This document shows, in pieces, positions 16,995 through 26,227 of a stretch of DNA of 64,000 bases; the first letter of the stretch is position 1; each line of letters begins with the position of its first letter. Source of the stretch: Puteibacter caeruleilacunae (GTDB taxonomy: Bacteria > Bacteroidota > Bacteroidia > Bacteroidales > Prolixibacteraceae). The stretch lies in NCBI GenBank assembly GCA_005217565.1, contig SJCO01000006.1:106387-170386 (forward strand), written 5' to 3'. The notes under the pieces are model-generated. The model saw nothing but the letters and a program-made list of their open reading frames with translations. It made no database searches and was not told the origin of the DNA. Position numbers and translations under genes: made by a program.

Positions 16995-18656
16995 ATGAAA
17001 CGATTAACCCCTCCTCATTTATTGATGATTAGATGGATTTGTTTATTAGTATTTTCCATAACTATAATCTGTTGTAGTCAGACAGAAAAATGTTCCAGCG
17101 AATTAACCTGTGCTCAGTTAGATTCTATTGAAACAGTGATGTTTAAGCATCCCAATTGGATTGATAGCCTACTACAGCGAGTAGATACTACTGATATTAC
17201 TGAGTATGAACGTGCGCGAATTCAAACCTGTCAAGGACTTTATTTTAATGAAAAGGGTCAGTTTGATCGATCAATAGCAACATTAGTTAAGGCAGAAGCT
17301 TTCTTTATTAAGGAAAATGATGAATACCATGTTCACATTAATCGATTGATCAGGGCATTCGCCTTTGAGCAATTAAAGCTTTACAATGAAGCTGCGAAAT
17401 TATTTATTCAATGTGATAATTATTTTCATTCTAATGATTATAAATCATTGAAGTTTTATTCATCATTGGGGTTGTTGCGTCTGTATGAATATTTAAAGTT
17501 TGATAAAGAGGAACAGAAGCATAAATTGAGAATTTTGACATCAGAGTTAAATGATGAGTATTATAATGCTGTTTTGTATGCATCGATGGGGAATGTTGAA
17601 GGTGTTGATTCTGTGAAGGTTTGGTATTATCAGCGTGCTAAAGAATTTTATAAGAAAGTTAGGCGTTGGTCGGGTGTCTATTCAATGGACTTTAATATAC
17701 TTAGAGTGAGGTATAGGATGAATAATTGGCAGGAGATTAAAGGTTGTGATACAAAATCATTTTCCTTAGGCTATGTTTATGAGCCTACTCCTCATCAGCA
17801 GCTTCGGAGTTTGTATTTGAAAGCATCGGTTTTAGGACATCAACAACGTAATAAGGAGGCCCTTGTTGTTATTAAAAAGGTTCATAGTCTGGCTATAAAA
17901 CTAAGGTCAGCAATAGAAGAAGTGAATAGTTTAAAAGTGTTGGCCATACTCTATAATCGTTTAGGAGACTATGAGCAAGCCTACCAGATGGAACGACAAT
18001 ATATTGCAGCTAAGGATCGGCAAGAGGAAGCTCTAAATAAATCACAGTTAATAGCGCTTGGAGCAAATTATCGTTTCACAGAATTGGAGCGTGAAGCTCT
18101 TGATTCAAAATTAAAAGCCAGTAATTTTCAGGTAATGTTACTTGTTTTAGTGATTTTACTGCTGGCTGCATTTTGGATCGGTTGGCATTTAGTCCGCAGC
18201 AAGGAGAATGAGCGAAAGACGCTCGTACAGCAGAATGCAGACATAGAGAATAATCTGCAAAAGGTAAATGAGGAATTGCAAGAGGAAAAGACAGAAAAGA
18301 ATAATCTTGTTAATAAGTTAAAGGTTGAGAAGATGAAATCTGTGGATTCTGATAAGCTAACAGCTCTATTGAGTGATATTAGTAATGATCATATAAATTC
18401 GTGGATTGCTTATGAAAAACGTTTCTACGAACTCTTACCCAATTATGTGGATCGGTTAAAACAAGAATGGCCCAATCTTACATCGACTGAAATACGATAC
18501 TGTATGTGCTTTTACTTTAATCTTGAGAATTATGTGGTTTCTAAATTAACTGGTAATAGTGTAAATGGAGTAAAAAGTGCGAAAACACGATTACGAAAGA
18601 AGTTAGAATTAGAAACTATATCGGAACTCTATTTAGCATTGAAGAAGATTGAGTAA
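16995..18656 (+). CDS. Membrane-tethered TPR / HTH transcriptional regulator (copy 1)
   Basis: A 553-residue protein with four parts: an N-terminal hydrophobic signal ending at Cys26-Cys27 (IICC, lipobox-like); a TPR-type helical repeat domain at about 40-370; a membrane helix at about 379-400; a charged coiled coil (402-450); and a C-terminal LuxR-like HTH at about 494-540. The HTH shows the Bacteroidota pattern NLTSTEIRYCMCFYFNL then SVNGVKSAKTRLRKKL. The arrangement places the TPRs in the periplasm and the HTH in the cytoplasm, so an envelope signal could directly control transcription. Two paralogues follow at 26228 and 27978. Its likely targets, by position, are the propeller and macroglobulin-like genes next to it (inference). 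Confidence 0.8.
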   Translation: MKRLTPPHLLMIRWICLLVFSITIICCSQTEKCSSELTCAQLDSIETVMFKHPNWIDSLLQRVDTTDITEYERARIQTCQGLYFNEKGQFDRSIATLVKAEAFFIKENDEYHVHINRLIRAFAFEQLKLYNEAAKLFIQCDNYFHSNDYKSLKFYSSLGLLRLYEYLKFDKEEQKHKLRILTSELNDEYYNAVLYASMGNVEGVDSVKVWYYQRAKEFYKKVRRWSGVYSMDFNILRVRYRMNNWQEIKGCDTKSFSLGYVYEPTPHQQLRSLYLKASVLGHQQRNKEALVVIKKVHSLAIKLRSAIEEVNSLKVLAILYNRLGDYEQAYQMERQYIAAKDRQEEALNKSQLIALGANYRFTELEREALDSKLKASNFQVMLLVLVILLLAAFWIGWHLVRSKENERKTLVQQNADIENNLQKVNEELQEEKTEKNNLVNKLKVEKMKSVDSDKLTALLSDISNDHINSWIAYEKRFYELLPNYVDRLKQEWPNLTSTEIRYCMCFYFNLENYVVSKLTGNSVNGVKSAKTRLRKKLELETISELYLALKKIE

Positions 18657-18682
18657 AAGTTATTTTTTCTTGGATTATTGAT

Positions 18683-18744
18683 GGTATGCACCCTAATGCA
18701 TACCGCCTTTAAGAGGTAGTTTCACGTTCTCTTCTTTACTTTTG
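18683..18744 (+). promoter_or_regulatory. Conserved palindrome plus -7 element (site A, upstream of 18793)
   Basis: GGTATGCA (18683-18690) and TGCATACC (18697-18704) form a perfect 8-bp inverted repeat around CCCTAA. TACTTTTG (18737-18744), an exact TAnnTTTG match, begins 50 bp after the first base of TGCACCC. The sequence just upstream of it (TTCACGTTCTCTTCTT) is also shared with site B. This is best read as an operator plus promoter. Confidence 0.65.
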
Positions 18745-18792
18745 AATTGTTGATTTTATAGGTATTTCCTTTAATGTTAGGAGGATTGATGA

Positions 18793-19935
18793 ATGATTAA
18801 ATATGCCGTTTGTTTTATAGTATTTTTTGTTTTTATGATCTTCTCAAGTTGTAAAAATAAGACAACCGAATCAGGAGGAGAGTGTATACATATAAATTTT
18901 GATGAATCGCTGGAGAAACATATTAGTTTATCTGATATTGCTGATTCTTTAAAATTCACGTTTTTGCAATATGATGAAGCAAATCTGGTGGGTGAGATAT
19001 TGAATTATAAAATAACAGATAACTATATTCTTTTGGTTGATCAGCAACAGAAACTGTTTGTCTTTAAAAGAGATGGTAAGTTGCTGACGGTAATAGATGG
19101 AAAAGGAAAAGGAAAAGGACCTTCGGAATATGTCAATATTGAAGATTTCTTAGTTGACTCAGCTGAGAAGTCAATCATCATTTTAGATCCACGCAATGGA
19201 AAAGTTATAAAATATGACATTGAAGGAAACTATTTATCTAGTTATTCGATGGAGTATAATCATGCTGCTCATATTGGTGCTTTAGATGATGGAGGATATT
19301 GTGTTTACCAGTCTGCGCGATTTTCAAAAAGTAACTCAAATATTTTCTTGACAGATGATTCTTTTAAAACAACTGACTCAATTAAAGATCGTGGTGATGG
19401 AGATCTTTTAAAAAAGATTCCTTATTTGCTGGATGCACAGTGGTATTGCAATGAAAATTCAATACTGTTTAAGGAGGCGCTTGTTGATACCGTTTATAAA
19501 GTAACCAATACGGATAAAGCAAGACTGCAACCTCATATTTTTCTTGATTATGGCGACAGGAAGATTCCTCAGGATTACTATACAAATACACAGTATTATC
19601 AAAAACGAGCACATCGATTTTACCAAGTGGGGAAAATTACAGAATCACAGCAATATGTTTTTCTGATGATGATTCATGAAAACTCAAGAAAATACTATCT
19701 ATTTCACAAAAAAGGAGAACATCAGTTTCTGTACTTAGGGAAAAATGGCTTAAAAGATGATTCCTTAGTCGATCTTGAATTCTGGCCTGAATATATCCAT
19801 GGCAACACAGTCTCTACTTTTATTGGAGCAGGAGAGTTGTATGGTAAATTGGATGATTCCGAAAAGGCTAAGGGAATAACGAAAATACTGGAGACAAATG
19901 ATAATCCAGTGTTGATAACATTTGAGTTGATGTAG
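18793..19935 (+). CDS. 6-bladed beta-propeller lipoprotein
   Basis: A 380-residue lipoprotein (lipobox IFSSC, Cys20) with the propeller signature in the form GKGPSEYVNIEDFLVD at 107-122, preceded by the low-complexity run GKGKGKG. The first blade reads YILLVDQQQKLFVFKRDGKLLTVIDG. The chosen ATG (18793) follows a recognisable AGGAGG (18779-18784), unusual for this genome; an ATG four bases earlier opens a two-codon frame only. It is the first gene after regulator copy 1 and carries the conserved operator-promoter of site A, so it probably starts an operon with the gene at 19959. Confidence 0.85.
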   Translation: MIKYAVCFIVFFVFMIFSSCKNKTTESGGECIHINFDESLEKHISLSDIADSLKFTFLQYDEANLVGEILNYKITDNYILLVDQQQKLFVFKRDGKLLTVIDGKGKGKGPSEYVNIEDFLVDSAEKSIIILDPRNGKVIKYDIEGNYLSSYSMEYNHAAHIGALDDGGYCVYQSARFSKSNSNIFLTDDSFKTTDSIKDRGDGDLLKKIPYLLDAQWYCNENSILFKEALVDTVYKVTNTDKARLQPHIFLDYGDRKIPQDYYTNTQYYQKRAHRFYQVGKITESQQYVFLMMIHENSRKYYLFHKKGEHQFLYLGKNGLKDDSLVDLEFWPEYIHGNTVSTFIGAGELYGKLDDSEKAKGITKILETNDNPVLITFELM

Positions 19936-19958
19936 TTGTGTTGTGTGCTGATTTGGCT

Positions 19959-21191
19959 ATGAATAAGTTTAATATCAATAATATCAAGTTGCTAGCAGTC
20001 ACAATATTTGTCAGTCTGTTCGGATTTTGTGGCTGTCATAATGATCCTATCAAGGTTTCTACTGTGGAGGGGCATGAATTTATCTCGTGTAATATTGATA
20101 ATATCCGTGATACAGCTAATTTGATGTTGAGTGATATATCCGAGTATAGTGAGGTTGTTATTCTAGCAAAAGACTCAGCTCTTCAAGATGATGATTATAT
20201 AATTGATCGTACCATTGTATCAGAGAAATATATTGTTGTAATTCCATGCAGAAGACCAGCATTGCTTTATACAAGAGAAGGTGAGTTTATTAAAAGACTT
20301 GTGATTGATGATGCTCGGAATCCAGATCGAGTGTGGGGAATATCTGCTGAGATAGATGATGAAAAGGATCAGATATTTCTATTAGTCGCAGGATTAGGCC
20401 TTTATAGATTTAATGCCTATGGTTCTGAGCGAATGAGGATTCCGAAATATATTGATAAATCATGGAATTTTGTATTGCTTGGAGGTGATAGAATAATGTC
20501 AACAATATATAGAAGAAAACAAAATATCTGGGGATACATTCAATCTATCTATGCTCCACAAGGGAAGCTCCTATTTAGTAGATCTTCGAATGACCTTTTT
20601 AATCTGTTGAGTGGAGCTGGTTATATTTTGAAAAGGGAAGATATGCCAGTTCTGAGCTTTGTATCTGCTAATGATACATGCTACTATTATGATGAAAAAA
20701 GGAAAGAGTTTACACCTTTTATGTGTTGTTATTCTGGTAGTAATGTCATTAATTTTAATGCTGATGTTGAGTATCCCGATGAGTTCTCTGTTTTAGTGGA
20801 TAAGGTTTACAAGAATAAGAAGCGATTGAAAACACGATTGTTGCACATTGGTGAACGATATAGCCTATTTGAACTGATTGATGGTGGAAGAATGTATTTT
20901 GTAATTGATACGAAGCTTAAGCAGGCTTATTTCATAAAAGGTGTGATCAATGATTTTTTGGGGGATATTGAGATGAATTCGTTTGGAATGTATGCTGGAA
21001 GGAATTGTGTAGTTCGTAAAGATGGCTACTTTACTTTTGTCTATTGTAAAGAAAAACTGGTGGAGTTGATTGAAGAAGGGAGTAAATTATCATTGAAAAA
21101 TGGAGATAAGGATAAGTTGTTCAAACTAAAGCAACAGATCGAAAAACTGACTGATGACCAAACAGTGCTGTTGGTTAGTAAGTTGAAGTAA
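19959..21191 (+). CDS. Divergent propeller-like lipoprotein
   Basis: From the ATG at 19959 the product has 410 residues. A GTG at 19938, 2 bp after the preceding stop, would add seven residues ahead of the signal and is less likely. The signal peptide ends in a lipobox-like FCGC. The body has the strand rhythm of the propeller family (NLMLSDISEYSEVVIL, then YIVVIPCRRPALLYTREGEFIKRLV), but the GKGPGEY signature is missing; the equivalent stretch is DDARNPDRVWGISAEID. It may therefore be a degenerate or specialised member. It is probably co-transcribed with 18793. The function is unknown. Confidence 0.65.
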   Translation: MNKFNINNIKLLAVTIFVSLFGFCGCHNDPIKVSTVEGHEFISCNIDNIRDTANLMLSDISEYSEVVILAKDSALQDDDYIIDRTIVSEKYIVVIPCRRPALLYTREGEFIKRLVIDDARNPDRVWGISAEIDDEKDQIFLLVAGLGLYRFNAYGSERMRIPKYIDKSWNFVLLGGDRIMSTIYRRKQNIWGYIQSIYAPQGKLLFSRSSNDLFNLLSGAGYILKREDMPVLSFVSANDTCYYYDEKRKEFTPFMCCYSGSNVINFNADVEYPDEFSVLVDKVYKNKKRLKTRLLHIGERYSLFELIDGGRMYFVIDTKLKQAYFIKGVINDFLGDIEMNSFGMYAGRNCVVRKDGYFTFVYCKEKLVELIEEGSKLSLKNGDKDKLFKLKQQIEKLTDDQTVLLVSKLK

Positions 21192-21217
21192 AACCTCTTT
21201 TTCTTAGATTATTTAAA

Positions 21218-21278
21218 GTATGCACCCTAATGCATACCACTTGGAGGACAAAGTTTCGCGTGTTCTTCTATACTTTTG
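21218..21278 (+). promoter_or_regulatory. Conserved palindrome plus -7 element (site B, upstream of 21384)
   Basis: GTATGCA (21218-21224) and TGCATAC (21231-21237) flank the same CCCTAA as in site A. TACTTTTG (21271-21278) again begins exactly 50 bp after the first base of TGCACCC, and the intervening AGTTTCGCG...TTCTTCT matches site A. Confidence 0.65.
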
Positions 21279-21315
21279 AAAATAATAAAATTGAGTAGCA
21301 TCAAGAGAATTTGGG

Positions 21316-21360
21316 AGGAAGTTTAACTATTGATGGAGACACTTCCTGCCTTGTTTTTCT
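21316..21360 (+). terminator. Hairpin with T-run just upstream of 21384 (shared element H1)
   Basis: AGGAAGT (21316-21322) pairs with ACTTCCT (21341-21347), extended by GG/CC across a bulge, and is followed by TTGTTTTTCT. It looks like a rho-independent terminator, yet it lies between the site B promoter and the ATG at 21384, so it could act as an attenuator. A close copy of the hairpin is at 34196-34230. Confidence 0.5.
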
Positions 21361-21383
21361 GTCATTAAAAGGAAGTTGTATTA

Positions 21384-23942
21384 ATGAAAAGTATTGTCTT
21401 ATTGATATTAATAATTGTGGGAATGATTCCATTTGAAGTCTGGAGTCAAGAGTCAGGTTCAGAACACAATGCATTGATTTCAAGTTTAGATTCCGCTGCT
21501 TCAAAGGCTGTACATGACATTATATACATTCAAACCAGTAAAGAGATTTATGAGAGTGGCGAAGATCTCTGGTTTAAGGCCTATGTATTGGATAACCAGT
21601 TTTTTATTCCTTCACGAAAGAGTAAGAACTTGTATGTGCAAGTTGTTGCTAAAAAGAGCAAGGATATTGTATGGCAAGAATGCTATGAGATAAACAACGG
21701 ATTTAGTGACGGCCATATTTTTTTGGCAGATTCTCTAAAAGAAGGCACCTACTGGATTGAGGCTTTTACACAGAACTCATTATTTGATGATGATGAGCTA
21801 TATCGAGCAATTGGGGAAATAGATGTTCGGAAGAATATGAAACCTCGTCCTTTTTTCATTCCTGTATTAGAGCACTGTTTTGAAATGTCAAATGATTCTA
21901 TTCAGGTTGGATTAAAGTGTTTAGATGCTATTCGTTCCCCTTTATTTGCAGAGGTTGAAGCAACTTTACGCACTGATGAAGAGGAGATTGAGACTATAGT
22001 AGCAACAACAAATAAGGAAGGTTTAGTTTCATTTGTATTTAAATCACCAGCAAACTTGTGTGATACAACACAGTTGAGGTTACATGTAAAGGCAAAATAT
22101 GGGGCTGAAGCTTTTGAAGATGAATATGATTTACCGTACCCTAAAGATAAACTCCAATTCAATAGTTTCGCAGAGGGAGGTAATCTAATCTCTGGATTAC
22201 CATCTCTTATTGCTTTTAAGGCTGTTAATTGTCTCGGAAAACCTCAATCGGTTACAGGGCAATTGTATGAAGACGATCAGGTGGTATCTTCGATAAAGAG
22301 TTTTCACGATGGAATGGGCAGTGTGAGGATTGTTCCGAGGATGGGGAAGAACTATAGTATCAGATTAGATGATACAGATAGTGTATACGCTCTCCCAGCG
22401 GTGCGAGAAAAAGGGATGACTCTTCAATTGGATAATGTTGATGAGGAATATGTTACTTTTAAAGTTCGTCAGAATATCTCTTTGACGGCGCAGAATGTTT
22501 ATCTACAAGGGCAAATGAGGGGAGTAACTTATACGATTGCATCGGGAGCAGTAAAAAAAGAGTTGCAGATAAAAATACCAATGCAGCAGTTCCCTCAATG
22601 TGGAATTGCGCAGTTTACCTTGTATAATGAAGACTTATTGCCAATAGCGGAGAGGTTAGTATTTGTGAATTCGAAGAAGCGATTAAGGATAGAAGCGCAT
22701 GTTTCCAAAAAGAAATATAATACAAGAGAAAAGGCCACAGTAGAGATAAAGGTTAGAGATGTGGATGATAATCCTGTAGTTGCTCATTTGGGAATGAGTG
22801 TCTATGACAAAATATATTCATTAGAGAATAATCCACATAATATACTAACACATTGTTTGCTTAGTTCGGAGCTTAAAGGAAGAATTCATCAGCCAGATTA
22901 TTACTTTAATCCACGAAATGAAGATGCTCTACAAGCCTTGGACTTACTGCTATTAACGCAGGGGTGGAGACGTTATGTTTGGGATAAGGAAGTGTTGAGA
23001 AAAGAGGACGTACATCAAGCTATTGTTGAAGAACAATTGAGAGGTGTTTTGAAAGTTAAGAGTGCTAAGAAGAAAATACCAGCATTACCTTCTGTGATGA
23101 TGGTTTTCAATCATAAAGACACAGTAAACAAAAGAATTGTGATGACTGATTCTATAGGTCAATTTATTATTGATCCAGTATACTATAAAATCTGGCAAGG
23201 AGATTATATCTACATGAAACCGCTGTGTAAAGAAGAATTCAAACCAAATATTGTATTGGAAACACCTTTTGATAATATTAATGAAGGATTGAAATATAAG
23301 ACTTTGTTATATCCCTCTGTTGAAGTAAGTGAGCGTAAGTTGCCAAAGCGACCACCTTTAATATTGGAATCGAATGTCATTGAGTTGTCTGAAGTGACAA
23401 TTAAATCAACGAAGAAAAATTTATTTAGAGATAAGTATCTTGGACATCTGGATAGTTTAGCGAAGTTTGATCTTTGTCCTGATTATGTAGCACCTTGTGG
23501 TTTTTTGAATTGCCCTACTTGTGGTCATGGAACCAGACCTGTTGAAGGACGGCATTATTATAAATGGGTTGGAAAAAGAGATCATCCTCAAGGCACGTTT
23601 TCATTTACGGCCGATGAAACAGAATATGTGCCAGAATATCATTTCCCTACTTATACTGAAGCTGAATTGTTAAAGTTATTTCATTTATCTAGGATAAAAG
23701 CCTACTATAAACATCGGGAATTTTACCAGCCTAATTATGACAAGGAAAACAATCCAGGAGTTCCAGATGCCCGAAATACGTTGCTTTGGCAACCTAACAT
23801 AGTCACAGATGAAAACGGCGAAGCCACTGTTTCATTTTATTGTTCAGATGTGAACGTTCCATTTGTAGGAAAAATAGAAGGTGTTGATGGATCTGGTCAG
23901 TTAGGAATGACTTCATTCAAGTTTAGGGTGTTGAAGAAATGA
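21384..23942 (+). CDS. Large macroglobulin-like (MG2-type) envelope protein
   Basis: An 852-residue secreted protein (signal peptide ending about residue 21, VWSQ). Residues about 45-150 look like an alpha-2-macroglobulin MG2-type beta sandwich: YIQTSKEIYESGEDLWFKAY, later EGTYWIEAFTQN. More immunoglobulin-like strands follow. The C-terminal part (WQPNIVTDENGEATVSFYCSD...) resembles the segment that in macroglobulins leads toward the thioester region, but no Cys-x-Glu-Gln thioester motif is present. A cysteine cluster (CPDYVAPCGFLNCPTCGHG) sits at about residues 695-715. Bacteroidota have many such thioester-less proteins of unknown role in surface assembly or protein handling. It has its own operator-promoter (site B) and a leader hairpin. 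Confidence 0.65.
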   Translation: MKSIVLLILIIVGMIPFEVWSQESGSEHNALISSLDSAASKAVHDIIYIQTSKEIYESGEDLWFKAYVLDNQFFIPSRKSKNLYVQVVAKKSKDIVWQECYEINNGFSDGHIFLADSLKEGTYWIEAFTQNSLFDDDELYRAIGEIDVRKNMKPRPFFIPVLEHCFEMSNDSIQVGLKCLDAIRSPLFAEVEATLRTDEEEIETIVATTNKEGLVSFVFKSPANLCDTTQLRLHVKAKYGAEAFEDEYDLPYPKDKLQFNSFAEGGNLISGLPSLIAFKAVNCLGKPQSVTGQLYEDDQVVSSIKSFHDGMGSVRIVPRMGKNYSIRLDDTDSVYALPAVREKGMTLQLDNVDEEYVTFKVRQNISLTAQNVYLQGQMRGVTYTIASGAVKKELQIKIPMQQFPQCGIAQFTLYNEDLLPIAERLVFVNSKKRLRIEAHVSKKKYNTREKATVEIKVRDVDDNPVVAHLGMSVYDKIYSLENNPHNILTHCLLSSELKGRIHQPDYYFNPRNEDALQALDLLLLTQGWRRYVWDKEVLRKEDVHQAIVEEQLRGVLKVKSAKKKIPALPSVMMVFNHKDTVNKRIVMTDSIGQFIIDPVYYKIWQGDYIYMKPLCKEEFKPNIVLETPFDNINEGLKYKTLLYPSVEVSERKLPKRPPLILESNVIELSEVTIKSTKKNLFRDKYLGHLDSLAKFDLCPDYVAPCGFLNCPTCGHGTRPVEGRHYYKWVGKRDHPQGTFSFTADETEYVPEYHFPTYTEAELLKLFHLSRIKAYYKHREFYQPNYDKENNPGVPDARNTLLWQPNIVTDENGEATVSFYCSDVNVPFVGKIEGVDGSGQLGMTSFKFRVLKK

Positions 23943-23981
23943 GATTGTTGATAAATCAAGGATAATAAAACGATTTGGATT

Positions 23982-25010
23982 ATGAATAGAATAAAGAGCA
24001 AGCTATTGTTGTTAGTGTTCGCAGTGATTACAAGTGTGGGATTTTCTCAGAACATCCAGTTTAAGGTAGAGAAAAATATTAAGGGCGAAGTGGTTGTTAA
24101 AGATCTGATAATTGGTGGTCCTAGCCTTTTACATGTAATGGATTCATTACTATTTGTGCAAGATGTTCGAAATCATGGTAATAAATATTTGAAAGTATAT
24201 AATATAGAAAAAGGAACCTTATCCAAAGAATTAGGTCAAAGGGGAAGAGGTCCAGGTGAACTTATTAGTCCAATGATTTCCTATACGAATCCACAGAATC
24301 AACAGTACTATCTCCGTGATAAAAATGCCAAAAAAGTACATATCTTTAATTTGAATGATAATTCAGCTCCTGATTCCATAATTGATTTGGATTTTTTTAA
24401 GAACAATGCAATTCTTGATTGGCGGTATTTAAATGATTCTATTCTTCTAGGGAATGGATGGTTTAAGGACAGTTTAATTGCAATTATTAATTTTAAATCA
24501 AAGCAAATTAACTTTACTCAAGATTTTCCATTACGTCCATTTGACGGACCTAGTATGAATATAGGTAGAGCTAATGCAGGTGTTTTAAAGTTAACTCCAG
24601 ATAAGAAACATCTGCTCTATTCTTGTGTTGATATAGGCTACTTGGCTTGTTATAAAATTGATGGAATCAGACTTGAAAAGCAATGGGATAGATGGTTAAG
24701 TAAACCAAAGTATAAGTTAGATGGTAAACGTATTGTTTATCATTCGAAGGATAATCTTCTCGGGTGTATGGATTGTTGTGTGACAAATAACAGAGTTTAC
24801 TGTATCTATGAAGGAATACCGACATATATGATTGGTAATATGGATCCTAAGAATTCCCCGAAAACTATTATTACATTCTCGATGAAAGGAGAACCTCTAG
24901 GAAAATATCATGCTGATAGACCTATTATCAGAATAACTCCAGATGGAAATGGGGGTGTTTATTGTGTTTCTGAGGATCCGGAGTATAACGTAGTAAGATA
25001 TAAACTATAA
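23982..25010 (+). CDS. Secreted 6-bladed beta-propeller protein (pair member 1)
   Basis: A 342-residue protein with an ordinary Sec signal peptide (cleavage near GFSQ, residue 23) rather than a lipobox. It has the signature GRGPGELISPM at 88-98. The N-terminal half contains VVKDLIIGGPSLLHVMDSLLFVQDVR, a variant of the first blade seen only in this pair. Later conserved stretches are GPSMNIGRAN and the C-terminal DPEYNVVRYKL. It is tandem with the closely similar gene at 25021 with a 10-bp gap, and lies 39 bp after the macroglobulin-like gene, so the three are probably one operon. Being non-lipidated it would be soluble in the periplasm or carried by a partner. Confidence 0.82.
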   Translation: MNRIKSKLLLLVFAVITSVGFSQNIQFKVEKNIKGEVVVKDLIIGGPSLLHVMDSLLFVQDVRNHGNKYLKVYNIEKGTLSKELGQRGRGPGELISPMISYTNPQNQQYYLRDKNAKKVHIFNLNDNSAPDSIIDLDFFKNNAILDWRYLNDSILLGNGWFKDSLIAIINFKSKQINFTQDFPLRPFDGPSMNIGRANAGVLKLTPDKKHLLYSCVDIGYLACYKIDGIRLEKQWDRWLSKPKYKLDGKRIVYHSKDNLLGCMDCCVTNNRVYCIYEGIPTYMIGNMDPKNSPKTIITFSMKGEPLGKYHADRPIIRITPDGNGGVYCVSEDPEYNVVRYKL

Positions 25011-25020
25011 ATTGATAGCG

Positions 25021-26037
25021 ATGAGATATGCTTTAGTATTATTGGTTGTACTAACCTCCTGCAATCTGTTTGCACAAAAGATCCCGTTTTCAACAGAGAA
25101 GACAATCAAGGGTAGTGTTGTAATTGGTGACTTGATAATTGGTGGTCCTAGCCGATTATTTGTTATGGATTCATTGTTGCTAGTTCAAGATGTAAGAAAC
25201 AATGGAGATAAGTTTCTAAAAGTATATAATCTTGAAAAAGGGAAACTATCTAGAGAGTTAGGGCATAAAGGGCGAGGGCCAGGTGAGCTTATGACTCCAA
25301 TGATTAACAATGTTGATATGAAGTCTAATAGGTATTATCTGAGGGATAATAATCTAAAGAAAGCACATCTTTATGATATTAATAATCCTTCAAATCCTGA
25401 TTCGATAATTAATCTCGATTTTTTAAAGAATAGCTTATTACTAAAGTCAGTTTATTTAAATGACTCAATTTTGTTGGGACAAGGTTGGTTTAAAGATGGT
25501 TTAATTGCGACAGTAAATTTTAAATCTAAATCGGTGAATTACGGTGTTAAGTTTCCATTTGCTCCATTTGAAGGACCAAGTATGAATTTGGGTAGGGCTA
25601 ATGATGGAATTATTCAATTATCTCCAGATAAGAAACACCTGATTTTCGCCAGTATGTATTTTGGGTATGTGGGATGTTATAAAATTGATGGGATTAACTT
25701 AAGTAAAAAATGGGAAAAGTGGTTAAGCAAGCCAAAGTATAAGTTAGATGGAAAGAGAATTATCTATAATACACGAGAAAATTTAATGGGGGTGATGGAT
25801 ATGACAATAACTAATAGTAAGATATATTGTATTTATTCAGGAGCTCCAATGTATTTAGCACGATCAATGGACGCAAAGAATTCTCCTAAAACGATTCTGT
25901 GTTTTTCGATGGAAGGTGTTCCTTTGACTAAGTATCATACAGATAGACCTATCATTGAAATAGCATCGGATGGAAAAGATGGAGTTTACTGTTTATCAAA
26001 GGATCCAGAGTATAACGTGGTGAGGTTTAAATTGTAA
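25021..26037 (+). CDS. 6-bladed beta-propeller protein (pair member 2)
   Basis: The product has 338 residues from the ATG at 25021 (a TTG three codons earlier is less likely). The signal could be read in two ways: a lipobox LTSC (Cys14) or type I cleavage after LFAQ (residue 19). The paralogue at 23982 lacks the Cys and is cleaved at the corresponding AQ/SQ, which favours type I. The signature is GRGPGELMTPM. The proteins match along their whole length (IIGGPSRLFVMDSLLLVQDVR, GPSMNLGRAN, KPKYKLDGKRI, DPEYNVVRFKL), so this is a simple tandem duplication, older than the type D set in the first array. Confidence 0.82.
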   Translation: MRYALVLLVVLTSCNLFAQKIPFSTEKTIKGSVVIGDLIIGGPSRLFVMDSLLLVQDVRNNGDKFLKVYNLEKGKLSRELGHKGRGPGELMTPMINNVDMKSNRYYLRDNNLKKAHLYDINNPSNPDSIINLDFLKNSLLLKSVYLNDSILLGQGWFKDGLIATVNFKSKSVNYGVKFPFAPFEGPSMNLGRANDGIIQLSPDKKHLIFASMYFGYVGCYKIDGINLSKKWEKWLSKPKYKLDGKRIIYNTRENLMGVMDMTITNSKIYCIYSGAPMYLARSMDAKNSPKTILCFSMEGVPLTKYHTDRPIIEIASDGKDGVYCLSKDPEYNVVRFKL

Positions 26038-26157
26038 TAAAAATAACGCGCAATTCATCTAATGGAACCTTTATAGTTGCTTCTAAAACTGGCCAATATC
26101 TCAATCGGAGGATAAAATTCCAGGAGTGCTAGCAGAATGAAATTCGAACATAATTAT

Positions 26158-26165
26158 TACATTTG
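26158..26165 (+). promoter_or_regulatory. Candidate -7 element upstream of regulator copy 2
   Basis: TACATTTG matches TAnnTTTG, about 60 bp ahead of the preferred ATG at 26228. No TGCACCC element and no well-spaced TTTG are present, so this unit would be controlled differently from sites A-D. Confidence 0.3.
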
Positions 26166-26227
26166 GACTAAGATTCTTTGCCCTTCCCATGAAAAGCAAG
26201 GATGATATAACCTATGAAAAGATAGTT

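Noticed and set aside
19938..19958. GTG start giving seven extra residues for the divergent propeller-like lipoprotein
   Set aside because: The extra MLCADLA would precede the basic signal start MNKFN and weaken the lipoprotein signal; ATG at 19959 is preferred.
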